NCBI RefSeq assembly: GCF_019145205.1 | Contig: NZ_JAHSTT010000005.1 | Coordinates: 62,001 to 126,000, forward strand | DNA from: Pseudomonas khavaziana | GTDB lineage: Bacteria > Pseudomonadota > Gammaproteobacteria > Pseudomonadales > Pseudomonadaceae | Direction of reading: 5' to 3' | Length of the DNA: 64,000 nt | Shown: piece after piece, positions 1-6,792 of the stretch | Position numbering within the stretch: position 1 is the stretch's first letter | How the letters are laid out: each line of letters starts with the position of its first letter | Notes under the pieces: model-generated | Databases searched by the model: none | Seen by the model: only the letters and a program-made list of their open reading frames with translations | Told to the model about the DNA's origin: nothing | Translations under genes and position numbers: made by a program

Positions 1-519
1 TGTAGCCAGTTCGCCAGCAGATGGGTCGACAGCGGGATGAAGAGGTAAACCATCAACGGTGTCAGCGCAGCCGTGCTGACCAGTACCCGGCTGAACAAGT
101 CCAACTCGTTGAGCAGCGGCCCCAGGCCGAAGTTGAACAGCAATGACACCGGGAAAAACGCCAGCCAGATCGCCACGGCCTGTTTCCAGCGTGGAGGGCG
201 AGCACCCACGGCGCCAAACCAGCCATCGATACCGCTTACACGGTGCTCGGATGGGTCGGCAAACAGTTCACTGCCGCGGCTCAGCCACGCGCTGCGTGAG
301 GCGGAAAACTCCCAGGCGTGCAGGGTCTTTTCATCGGCGAAGCGGAAGATGATCTGGAATTCATCGTCATGGGCTGGCGGGGCCAGCACGCCGGAACCCA
401 GGTAACCAGGGAAGTCAGTGGCCAATTGCTCGCCTTCGCGCAGCCAGGCCATCAACTCTTCGTAGCGACCTTTGGCGACGCGGCGCGCAACCATCAAGGT
501 GACGGGGGAGGTAGACATC
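1..519 (-). CDS. Antibiotic biosynthesis monooxygenase (ABM) domain protein with C-terminal membrane segments, 3' end cut by window edge
   Basis: The minus-strand reading frame is open from ATG at 519 to base 1 (173 residues seen). The N-terminal half (residues 5-95) has the ABM ferredoxin-like pattern: VARRVAKGRYEELMAWL, then a PGYLGSGVL stretch and a strand-rich FQIIFRF segment. The second half (about 115-173) holds two hydrophobic segments, so this is the two-part ABM plus membrane-tail form common in pseudomonads. ABM domains are small oxygenase or heme-degradation folds. No substrate can be read from the sequence, and the tail suggests the protein sits at the inner membrane. The start is chosen because it is the first ATG and the domain begins directly after it. 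The 213 bp between it and the divergent MerR gene may carry both promoters. Confidence 0.7.
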
Positions 520-731
520 GTGTATCTCCAAGTGATCAGGTGCGCTGGGCCGGGTAAGCGGCGCACGAACGAAGCTGCGGGGGTGATGCAGCGACGTAAA
601 AAACAGGCAAGGATTATTCCTGTTTTGCCGAGATACGCCAGAAACTTCGGATGGATCGCCGTAGATCTTGAATCATGGGCTGCAATGGGCGTTAAATAAG
701 ATCCAAGCTCACACGAATTTTTTGACCGCTG

Positions 732-1688
732 ATGTCCGAAATCATTGCTCCTGTTCGAGAAGAGACACCCGACAGTCACGCTGACGCCGAGGTGCTGTTT
801 CCGATTCGTGAAGTGGCAAGGGTTACCGGTGTTAACCCGGTGACACTGCGTGCCTGGGAGCGTCGCTATGGCTTGATCCAGCCCGTGCGCACCGAAAGTG
901 GGCACCGGCTGTATTCAAGCACCGATATCGATACGGTTCATCGCATTCTCGACTGGATCGAGCGTGGCGTAGCGGTGAGCAAAGTGGGCAAGATCCTGGC
1001 GCGCCACCCACTGCCTGGCGAGCCCGCCACGGCGTCACGCAGCGATACCGAACTGGAGTGGCGCCAGTGGCAGGCGCAGCTGAGGTTGGCAATCAGCGCC
1101 TTTGATGATCATGAGCTGGGCCAGCTGTATGGCCAGATCTTCAGCGTCTACTCAACGACAGTGGTGTTTCAAGACATTCTGATGCCGCTATGGCAGCAAC
1201 TGTTGCGTCATCAGGGGCGCTTTGGCCAGGCCAGCGAGTGGCTGTTCTTCGACAACTTCCTGCGCTCGCACGCCTCGCGTTGCCTGCAGATGGCCTGTGC
1301 CTCGCCGGTACCCAGGGTGCTGTTGGCGGCCATCGCGGGAGAGTGCCGTGAGCTGGAAATGCTGGTTGCAGGCCTGTTGATGTCAAGCGACAAGCTCGCA
1401 GTCAAGGTTCTGGGAGTGGGCCAGCCACTCGATGAATTGACGCTGATTTGTGAGAGAACCCGGCCGCAAGCCTTGGTGATGTTTTCCAATCACGCACCCG
1501 GCGCAGAACTACCATCGCGGCTCAATCGCCTTGCATTGACGCTCGATTGCCCGCTGCTGCTGGCTGGGGATGTCTCTGACCTGGCCGAACAGAGCCTCGC
1601 GGGCTCGTCGATTGGTTGCCTGGGCAATGACGGCCGTGTGATGCCACGTCGCTTGCAGCAGTTTCTCAGCGGTCGCCTGGATACCTGA
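732..1688 (+). CDS. MerR-family regulator of the LitR/CarH type, class II (no B12 ligand His)
   Basis: This is a 318-residue transcription regulator. Residues 22-92 are a MerR winged-helix DNA-binding domain (VARVTGVNPVTLRAWERRYG). Residues 110-185 resemble the four-helix cap and 193-300 the cobalamin-binding Rossmann fold of CarH/LitR. In B12-dependent family members the Rossmann part starts with a D/E-x-H-x-x-G motif. Here that place reads GECRELE (203-209), with Arg in place of the His that binds cobalt. The cap retains Trp170 and His180 but has Ser instead of Glu before the His. That fits the class II LitR proteins (PplR) of Pseudomonas putida, which control light-inducible genes without B12 and are encoded beside short LOV photoreceptors. 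Such a LOV gene lies 0.7 kb downstream here. The family assignment is firm; the link to light is inferred from context. Confidence 0.85.
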   Translation: MSEIIAPVREETPDSHADAEVLFPIREVARVTGVNPVTLRAWERRYGLIQPVRTESGHRLYSSTDIDTVHRILDWIERGVAVSKVGKILARHPLPGEPATASRSDTELEWRQWQAQLRLAISAFDDHELGQLYGQIFSVYSTTVVFQDILMPLWQQLLRHQGRFGQASEWLFFDNFLRSHASRCLQMACASPVPRVLLAAIAGECRELEMLVAGLLMSSDKLAVKVLGVGQPLDELTLICERTRPQALVMFSNHAPGAELPSRLNRLALTLDCPLLLAGDVSDLAEQSLAGSSIGCLGNDGRVMPRRLQQFLSGRLDT

Positions 1689-1690
1689 TC

Positions 1691-2296
1691 TCAGGCATGC
1701 ACCTGGGGATGGACCAGGCGGTGCTGGTGCAGGATGAACTGGCGCAGGCGCTCGATTTCACCGGCATCACTCTGATTCAGGCGATAGGCAAACAGGCCTC
1801 GAGCGGTTTCCCGCTCCAACGTACCGCGCAGCGCGATACGCTCGTAGCCGGAAGGGCTGAACCACAGGGAAAAGGTCTTGGGTGGGTTGGTCCGGCCACG
1901 CACCTCTACCAGCACACCCTTGAATGACACTTCGTGCACCCACAATGCGCTGGCGTAGCCCTTGACGTTCTCCAGCGCCACGGGCGCTTCCAGGGCCAGC
2001 CGCCAGGGGCGGATCATCGGGCCGTCTTCGAAAATGCTCGGCACACCCAGGCGCAAATGCACGGCATGAAATTCATCTTCCACCAAATGCAGGGGGAAGG
2101 TCAGTTGCTGGTTGTCGAACTGCGCCTGGATGGTGACCTGGTCGTGAGCGGCAAGCCGGGTTAGCAAATCGCGAATCTGCGCTCCGCCATTGACCGTCAG
2201 GCTCGACCACGCATCCCGCAGGTTGAGCTGCGGGTTGTGCTGCATGTCCTGGATAAAATCCAGCTCGTCCTGCGTCAATAGCGTGTGGCGCTGCAT
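1691..2296 (-). CDS. PilZ-like domain protein of unknown function
   Basis: The product is 201 residues, predicted soluble, with no signal peptide. Residues 1-85 form a mixed helical/strand N-terminal part. From about 88 onward the layout resembles a YcgR/PilZ protein: RPWRL (like the RxxxR arm), then VHEVSFKG (close to the D/N-x-S-x-x-G motif but with Glu first), then a strand-rich remainder ending in a long helix. If the domain is real it could bind cyclic di-GMP, but both motifs are degenerate, so binding is uncertain. The gene is convergent with the LitR gene, whose stop lies 3 bp away. It sits 58 bp downstream of the LOV gene on the same strand, so it is probably co-transcribed with it. 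It may be an output or partner of the light module. Confidence 0.55.
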   Translation of the reverse strand: MQRHTLLTQDELDFIQDMQHNPQLNLRDAWSSLTVNGGAQIRDLLTRLAAHDQVTIQAQFDNQQLTFPLHLVEDEFHAVHLRLGVPSIFEDGPMIRPWRLALEAPVALENVKGYASALWVHEVSFKGVLVEVRGRTNPPKTFSLWFSPSGYERIALRGTLERETARGLFAYRLNQSDAGEIERLRQFILHQHRLVHPQVHA

Positions 2297-2354
2297 TGAT
2301 CTGGCTCAAGGCTAAGGCATTAAAGAGCCATTATCGCTCTAAAGGCTGCATCTT

Positions 2355-2834
2355 TTACAGTTTGTTAATTCCGCTCGTCGCCTTGAGAGCCGCGAGCTCG
2401 GCTTTGAGTTCGGCCAATTGGGCTTCCAGCTGGGCAACGCGTTGCTGCGCCTTGACTTGAAGGGTGACGTCTTTTTGCACGCCGACGAAGTACGTCTGCT
2501 TATCGGCCTCGTTGTACACCGTCGAAAGCGATAACTCATTCCAGAAGTGGCTGCCGTCTTTGCGGTAGTTGCGCAGGATCTCCCGGCACATGCCACCGCT
2601 GTCGAGGGCTTCACGGATGGCCATCAGCGCCGGCTGGTCACGGTCGCCTGACTGGAGGAAGCGGCAGTCCTGATACAGGATCTCGTCCAGGGTGTAGCCG
2701 GTCATCCGCTCGAAGGCCGGGTTGACGTAGATCAGCGGTTTGTCCCTGCCTTCGCGTTCGGCAACGACGATGCCGTCGTTGGAAGCATTGACGACCATTT
2801 GCAGCAGCTTGGCGTTAATCATTGAGCGGTCCAT
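2355..2834 (-). CDS. Short LOV-domain blue-light photoreceptor (PpSB-LOV type)
   Basis: The product is 159 residues: one PAS/LOV core plus a C-terminal amphipathic coiled coil (last 30 residues, QLEAQLAELKAELAALK) and no effector domain. The photoactive cysteine lies in YQDCRFLQ. It is residue 57 from this start, or residue 53 counted from the next in-frame ATG at 2822, the same position as in P. putida PpSB1-LOV. The flavin-site pattern NYRKDGSHFWNEL is present. In this family blue light forms a Cys-FMN adduct that rearranges the coiled-coil dimer. I chose ATG 2834 because AGGG lies 12 bases upstream; ATG 2822 has no obvious ribosome site, although homologues start MINA as it would. A longer in-frame start at 2930 would add unrelated sequence. 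It is divergent from the flavodoxin gene. Confidence 0.9.
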   Translation of the reverse strand: MDRSMINAKLLQMVVNASNDGIVVAEREGRDKPLIYVNPAFERMTGYTLDEILYQDCRFLQSGDRDQPALMAIREALDSGGMCREILRNYRKDGSHFWNELSLSTVYNEADKQTYFVGVQKDVTLQVKAQQRVAQLEAQLAELKAELAALKATSGINKL

Positions 2835-2950
2835 GGCTTGTTTTGACCCTGCAAGTTTATGGCAAGTCTTGAATGTTGCACGGTGCGCACTGAAATATTG
2901 GCACGGGCTGCTAATATCCCAGGCTTTCACTCAACTACAGGATCAGATTG

Positions 2951-3406
2951 ATGAAAGTCGCCATCCTTTCCGGCTCGGTCTATGGCACGGCTGAAGAAGT
3001 CGCTCGCCATGCCAAAGAAATCCTCAAAGACGCCGGTTTTGAAGCCTGGCATAACCCTCGCGCTACCTTGGCCGACGTGCAGGCGTTTGGCCCTGAGGCC
3101 TTCCTGGCGGTGACCTCGACCACCGGCATGGGTGAGTTGCCCGACAATCTGCAACCCCTGTATTCGACCATTCGCGATCAACTGCCCGCTGCCTGGCGCG
3201 GCCTGCCCGGTGCGGTCATTGGGTTGGGCGATGCCAGTTATGGCGATACTTTCTGTGGTGGCGGGGAGCAGATGCGCGAATTGTTCGCTGAGTTGGGAGT
3301 ACGTGAGGTACTGCCGATGCTGCGCCTGGACGCCAGCGAAAGCGTCACCCCGGAAACCGATGCCGAGCCGTGGCTGGCCGAGCTGGTCACTGCACTGCGC
3401 GGTTGA
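2951..3406 (+). CDS. Short-chain flavodoxin (MioC-like)
   Basis: This is a 151-residue single-domain flavodoxin, a soluble FMN electron carrier. The phosphate-binding loop is SGSVYGTAEEVA at residues 7-18. The loops around the isoalloxazine ring are STTGMGELPDN and GLGDASYGDTFCGGG. Length and motifs match the MioC/YqcA type, which works as a small redox partner. The start is ATG 2951; a TTG one codon earlier is in frame but unlikely. It is transcribed away from the LOV gene across a 116 bp gap. Its electron donor and acceptor cannot be inferred from here. Confidence 0.88.
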   Translation: MKVAILSGSVYGTAEEVARHAKEILKDAGFEAWHNPRATLADVQAFGPEAFLAVTSTTGMGELPDNLQPLYSTIRDQLPAAWRGLPGAVIGLGDASYGDTFCGGGEQMRELFAELGVREVLPMLRLDASESVTPETDAEPWLAELVTALRG

Positions 3407-3597
3407 TCGCAGTCAGCGTCGTCAGTGAAGACCTGCCTTCATTGACGGCGTTTGCCTGACACAAATTTGTACTATTCTGTTGGCTGACTCGCTCAGTCAT
3501 CAAGCTGGCTGCGAAGGCAACTCCTTCGGCCTCGGCGTCTGACTAGACTGGCTCTCACTTTCGACACAATAAGAAGTGCGCCAAGGAGGTCATTGCC

Positions 3598-4380
3598 GTG
3601 AGCCTAGCCCCCGCTTTATCGCCACAAAATGTCAAAGCCCTGGTCAGCGCTGCCGAATGGCAGACCCGCGTCGACCTGGCGGCCTGTTATCGCTTGGTGG
3701 CGATGCATGGCTGGGACGACCTGATTTTCACGCATATTTCCGCCAAGGTGCCGGGCACCGAAGACTTCCTGATCAACCCCTATGGGCTGATGTTCCACGA
3801 GATTACCGCCTCGAGCCTGGTCAAGGTCGACCAGGCCGGCAACAAGCAGATGGACAGCCCCTACGAAATCAATCCTGCGGGCTACACCATCCACAGCGCC
3901 ATCCACGAAGTGCGCCATGACGTGACGTGCGTGCTGCATACCCACACCGCTGCGGGCGTGGCGGTCTCTGCACAAAAGCAGGGGGTGTTGCCTATCAGCC
4001 AGCAATCGCTGTTCGTGCTGTCGAGCCTTGGCTATCACGCCTATGAAGGCGTGGCGCTCAATCACGAAGAAAAGGCGCGCCTGCAGGCGGACCTGGGCGA
4101 CAACAATTTCCTGATGCTGCACAACCACGGCCTGCTGACCTGCGCCGGCACCATCGCCGACACCTTCCTGATGATGTTCACCTTCCAGCGTGCCTGCGAG
4201 ATCCAGGTACTGGCGCAAAACGGCGCCACCGATCTGATTGCCATCGGGCCGCAGATTCTCGCCGGTGCCAAGGCGATGGTGGCAGCTGTCACAAAAAGCG
4301 CCCAAGGTATGGGCGGTGCGCTGGCTTGGCCGGCGCTGCTGCGCAAACTGGACCACCAGGACCCCGGATATAAAAGCTGA
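3598..4380 (+). CDS. Class II aldolase/adducin-family protein
   Basis: This 260-residue protein has the class II aldolase/adducin fold. Metal ligands are visible as the His pair in VLHTHTAAG (near residue 115) and the later His in LHNHGLL (near 178). Members with all these ligands split or epimerise sugar phosphates, but this adducin-like subgroup has many enzymes with no known substrate. The start is GTG 3598, fixed by a perfect AAGGAGGT seven bases upstream. It is the first gene of a tight three-gene unit: its TGA overlaps the ATG of the next gene, implying translational coupling. The 191 bp upstream gap probably holds the operon promoter, though I could not assign clear boxes. Confidence 0.82.
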   Translation: MSLAPALSPQNVKALVSAAEWQTRVDLAACYRLVAMHGWDDLIFTHISAKVPGTEDFLINPYGLMFHEITASSLVKVDQAGNKQMDSPYEINPAGYTIHSAIHEVRHDVTCVLHTHTAAGVAVSAQKQGVLPISQQSLFVLSSLGYHAYEGVALNHEEKARLQADLGDNNFLMLHNHGLLTCAGTIADTFLMMFTFQRACEIQVLAQNGATDLIAIGPQILAGAKAMVAAVTKSAQGMGGALAWPALLRKLDHQDPGYKS

Positions 4381-5282
4381 TGCCACTTGCCGAGATACCA
4401 CTCAGAGCCTGGCGCAAACGCGGCCAGGACTTCGTCTTTCGTGGCCATACCCTGCGTTACTGGGTGGCCGGGCAGGGCGAGCCATTGCTGCTGATTCATG
4501 GCTTCCCCACTGCCAGTTGGGATTGGCACTATCTGTGGCAGCCGTTGGCCCAGCGCCATCTAGTGATTGCCTGCGACATGCTCGGCTTTGGCGACTCGGC
4601 CAAGCCCCTGAATCACGACTATTGCCTGCTGGAACAAGCCGACTTGCAACAGGCACTGCTTGATCACCTGCGAGTGGAGCAACCGGTGCATGTCCTGGCC
4701 CATGACTACGGTGACAGCATCGCCCAGGAATTACTCGCCCGGCATTACGAGGGGCGTTTTCAGATGGCCAGCTGTGTGTTCCTCAACGGCGGGCTGTTTC
4801 CGGAAACCCATCGGCCGACGTTGGTGCAAAAGTTATTGCTCAGCCCCCTGGGCTGGATGATTGGCCGGGCATTTGGGCGTAATGCACTGGCCAGCAGTTT
4901 CAACCAGATCTTCGGCCCGCGCACACGCCCCAGTGAAAGCGCCCTGGACGATTTCTGGAGCCTGATCAACGGCAACGATGGCCCACGCATCCTGCACAAG
5001 CTGATTGCCTACATTCCACAGCGCCATCGCCTGCGCGAGCGCTGGGTAGCCGCCATGCAGCAGGGCGGTGTAGCGTTGCGGGTGATCAATGGCGAGGTTG
5101 ATCCTATTTCCGGCGCCCATATGGTCGAACGCTATCACCAACTGGTGCCCCACGCCGACACGGTACTGCTGGCCAATATTGGCCACTACCCGCAGATCGA
5201 GGCGCCGGTGCAAGTGCTCAAACACTACCAGGCGTTCCGTGATCGTCTCGGCCAGCCGGCGCCGCGTGCGGTCTTTTCCTGA
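4380..5282 (+). CDS. Alpha/beta hydrolase, MEST/haloalkane-dehalogenase-like, with Asp nucleophile
   Basis: The product has 300 residues and an alpha/beta-hydrolase fold. The oxyanion segment is LLLIHGFPTASWDW (37-50). The nucleophile elbow reads VLAHDYGDS with Asp109, not Ser, and the catalytic His lies in NIGHYPQIE near residue 265. An Asp nucleophile is seen in haloalkane dehalogenases and epoxide hydrolases, and HDYGD is also the motif of the animal MEST (PEG1) protein. The likely reaction is hydrolytic attack on an sp3 carbon through an ester intermediate, but the substrate is unknown. The start codon overlaps the stop of the aldolase-like gene (TGATG). The SDR gene follows after 116 bp. 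Confidence 0.82.
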   Translation: MPLAEIPLRAWRKRGQDFVFRGHTLRYWVAGQGEPLLLIHGFPTASWDWHYLWQPLAQRHLVIACDMLGFGDSAKPLNHDYCLLEQADLQQALLDHLRVEQPVHVLAHDYGDSIAQELLARHYEGRFQMASCVFLNGGLFPETHRPTLVQKLLLSPLGWMIGRAFGRNALASSFNQIFGPRTRPSESALDDFWSLINGNDGPRILHKLIAYIPQRHRLRERWVAAMQQGGVALRVINGEVDPISGAHMVERYHQLVPHADTVLLANIGHYPQIEAPVQVLKHYQAFRDRLGQPAPRAVFS

Positions 5283-5398
5283 AAATGCATCATCCTGCTG
5301 CCTTATCGAGCACCATTCAGCCTCGGCCGTCTTTATTGTGACCAAAGGCGCTGTGCGTGACACTCTGGTTATTCCCATAGTCGCCAGCGGAGTTCGGT

Positions 5399-6310
5399 AT
5401 GAGTGAATCAGTGCAGTTTCAGGATAAGGTCGTGATCGTCACCGGTGCCGGCGGTGGCCTGGGCCGAGCCCATGCGCTGCTGTTTGCCAAACACGGGGCC
5501 AAAGTGCTGGTTAATGACCTGGGTGGCTCAACCCAGGGTGAGGGCGCGAATGCCTCGGCGGCCGACCGCGTGGTGGCCGAGATTCGGGCGGCGGGGGGCA
5601 TTGCCGAAGCCAACCATGATTCCGTCACCGACGGCGACAAGATCGTACAGAACGCCCTGGATGCATTCGGCCGTGTTGACGTAGTGGTCAACAATGCCGG
5701 GATTCTGCGCGACAAGACTTTCCACAAGATGGACGACAGCGACTGGGACCTGGTTTACCGGGTGCATGTCGAAGGTGCCTACAAAGTCACCCGCGCCGCC
5801 TGGCCCCATCTGCGCGAGCAGGGTTATGGTCGGGTGATCTTCACCGCCTCCACCTCTGGCATCTACGGCAATTTCGGTCAGTCCAACTACGGCATGGCTA
5901 AGTTGGGTTTGTATGGCTTAACCCGTACGCTGGCGCTGGAAGGGCGCAAAAACAATATCCTGGTCAACGCCATTGCACCCACGGGCGGCACGCGCATGAC
6001 CGAAGGGCTGATCCCGCCGCAGGTGTTCGAACGGCTCAAGCCGGAGTTGGTCAGCCCGCTGGTGGTGTACCTGGGCAGTGAAGCCTGCGGGGAAACCGCG
6101 GGTTTGTTTGAAGTCGGTGGTGGTTGGATCGGCAAGACCCGCTGGGAGCGCAGCCTGGGGGTGGGCTTTGATCCTGAGGCGGGCTTCTCTCCGGATGATG
6201 TGGCAGCTCACTGGCAGCAGATCTGCGATTTTGAAGGGGCGGCACATCCCAGGGACAATATCGAGGCACTGAAGGAGATGATGGCTAACTTGCAGAAGTT
6301 CAGCCTCTGA
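5399..6310 (+). CDS. Short-chain dehydrogenase/reductase, (3R)-hydroxyacyl-CoA dehydrogenase-like
   Basis: The product has 303 residues. It shows a classical SDR core: cofactor loop TGAGGGLGRAHA (15-26), NNAGILRDK, catalytic Ser in FTASTSGIYG and the YGMAK Tyr/Lys pair. After the core, residues 235-300 (EVGGGWIGKTRWERSLG and ICDFEGAAHP) match the tail of the D-hydroxyacyl-CoA dehydrogenase domain of eukaryotic peroxisomal multifunctional enzyme 2 (HSD17B4). It therefore probably oxidises a hydroxyacyl-CoA with NAD(P). It is the last gene of the aldolase/hydrolase/SDR cluster, and a weak hairpin terminator follows at 6339. The pathway served by the three genes is unknown. Confidence 0.87.
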   Translation: MSESVQFQDKVVIVTGAGGGLGRAHALLFAKHGAKVLVNDLGGSTQGEGANASAADRVVAEIRAAGGIAEANHDSVTDGDKIVQNALDAFGRVDVVVNNAGILRDKTFHKMDDSDWDLVYRVHVEGAYKVTRAAWPHLREQGYGRVIFTASTSGIYGNFGQSNYGMAKLGLYGLTRTLALEGRKNNILVNAIAPTGGTRMTEGLIPPQVFERLKPELVSPLVVYLGSEACGETAGLFEVGGGWIGKTRWERSLGVGFDPEAGFSPDDVAAHWQQICDFEGAAHPRDNIEALKEMMANLQKFSL

Positions 6311-6338
6311 TCGTTGCTGGAAAAACACTGAATCCTAC

Positions 6339-6365
6339 GGGGCGTCGATGACGCCCCGGTTTATT
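6339..6365 (+). terminator. Candidate terminator after the SDR gene
   Basis: Stem GGGGCGTC (6339-6346), loop GAT, stem GACGCCCC (6350-6357), followed by GGTTTATT. The stem is perfect but the U-tract is weak, so termination may be partial. Confidence 0.5.
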
Positions 6366-6373
6366 CCAGGCAT

Positions 6374-6401
6374 AAAAAAGGCCGCTGCATAAGCAGCGGC
6401 C
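6374..6401 (-). terminator. Strong minus-strand terminator with no annotated gene in front of it
   Basis: A perfect 9-bp stem GGCCGCTGC/GCAGCGGCC (6380-6388 and 6393-6401, loop ATAA) is followed on the minus strand by a run of six T (6374-6379). No minus-strand protein gene with good support lies upstream, so this hairpin may end a small RNA transcribed leftward from the 6.4-6.7 kb gap. Confidence 0.65.
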
Positions 6402-6792
6402 GAAGTAAGACGTTGGATCAAGGAGCGACAAATCAACGTCAGTGAACACCGGCAACAGACTGAATAAAGGATCAATCTGTTGTAAATAGGCTTTTTCTCC
6501 CAACCTTGGAAGCGGGCTGTTTGCCCTGAAAGCCGGGTAAGAATAATCGGTTGTAACAAAATGAGTAATAGCAGTTCAGGACAAGGACTGTTACATAAAT
6601 GACAATAATTTCCCCCCGCCATCGATCCTCCTGATAGCCCCATATCCGTCCAATCCATGCCTGCTGTGCAAACCCCGTCCTGCTGGGCTGTTCATCCTTT
6701 CGAGTGACAACACGAATACCTCCTTGGTGCGCTTATCCCTCCTCAAGGGCGGCAGTAGGGTGGGGCCTTCTGTCACTCACCGGGGAAGACGC
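6402..6792. other. Intergenic region upstream of the DUF1302 gene
   Basis: These 391 bases lack a convincing protein gene on either strand; short frames here have no good ribosome site or recognisable product. The segment is more AT-rich than its surroundings (for example the stretch around 6535-6610). It should contain the promoter of the DUF1302/DUF1329 operon. It may also hold a leftward small RNA ending at the hairpin at 6380-6401. Confidence 0.5.

Noticed and set aside
520-731. PplR-type operator (TGTACA direct repeats) near the LitR and LOV genes
   Set aside because: No pair fitting the reported spacing was found in 520-731 or 2835-2950, so no light-responsive operator is claimed.
3616-4401. 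261-codon minus-strand frame opposite the class II aldolase gene
   Set aside because: The plus-strand gene has metal-site histidines, a perfect ribosome site and coupling to the next gene; the antisense frame has none.
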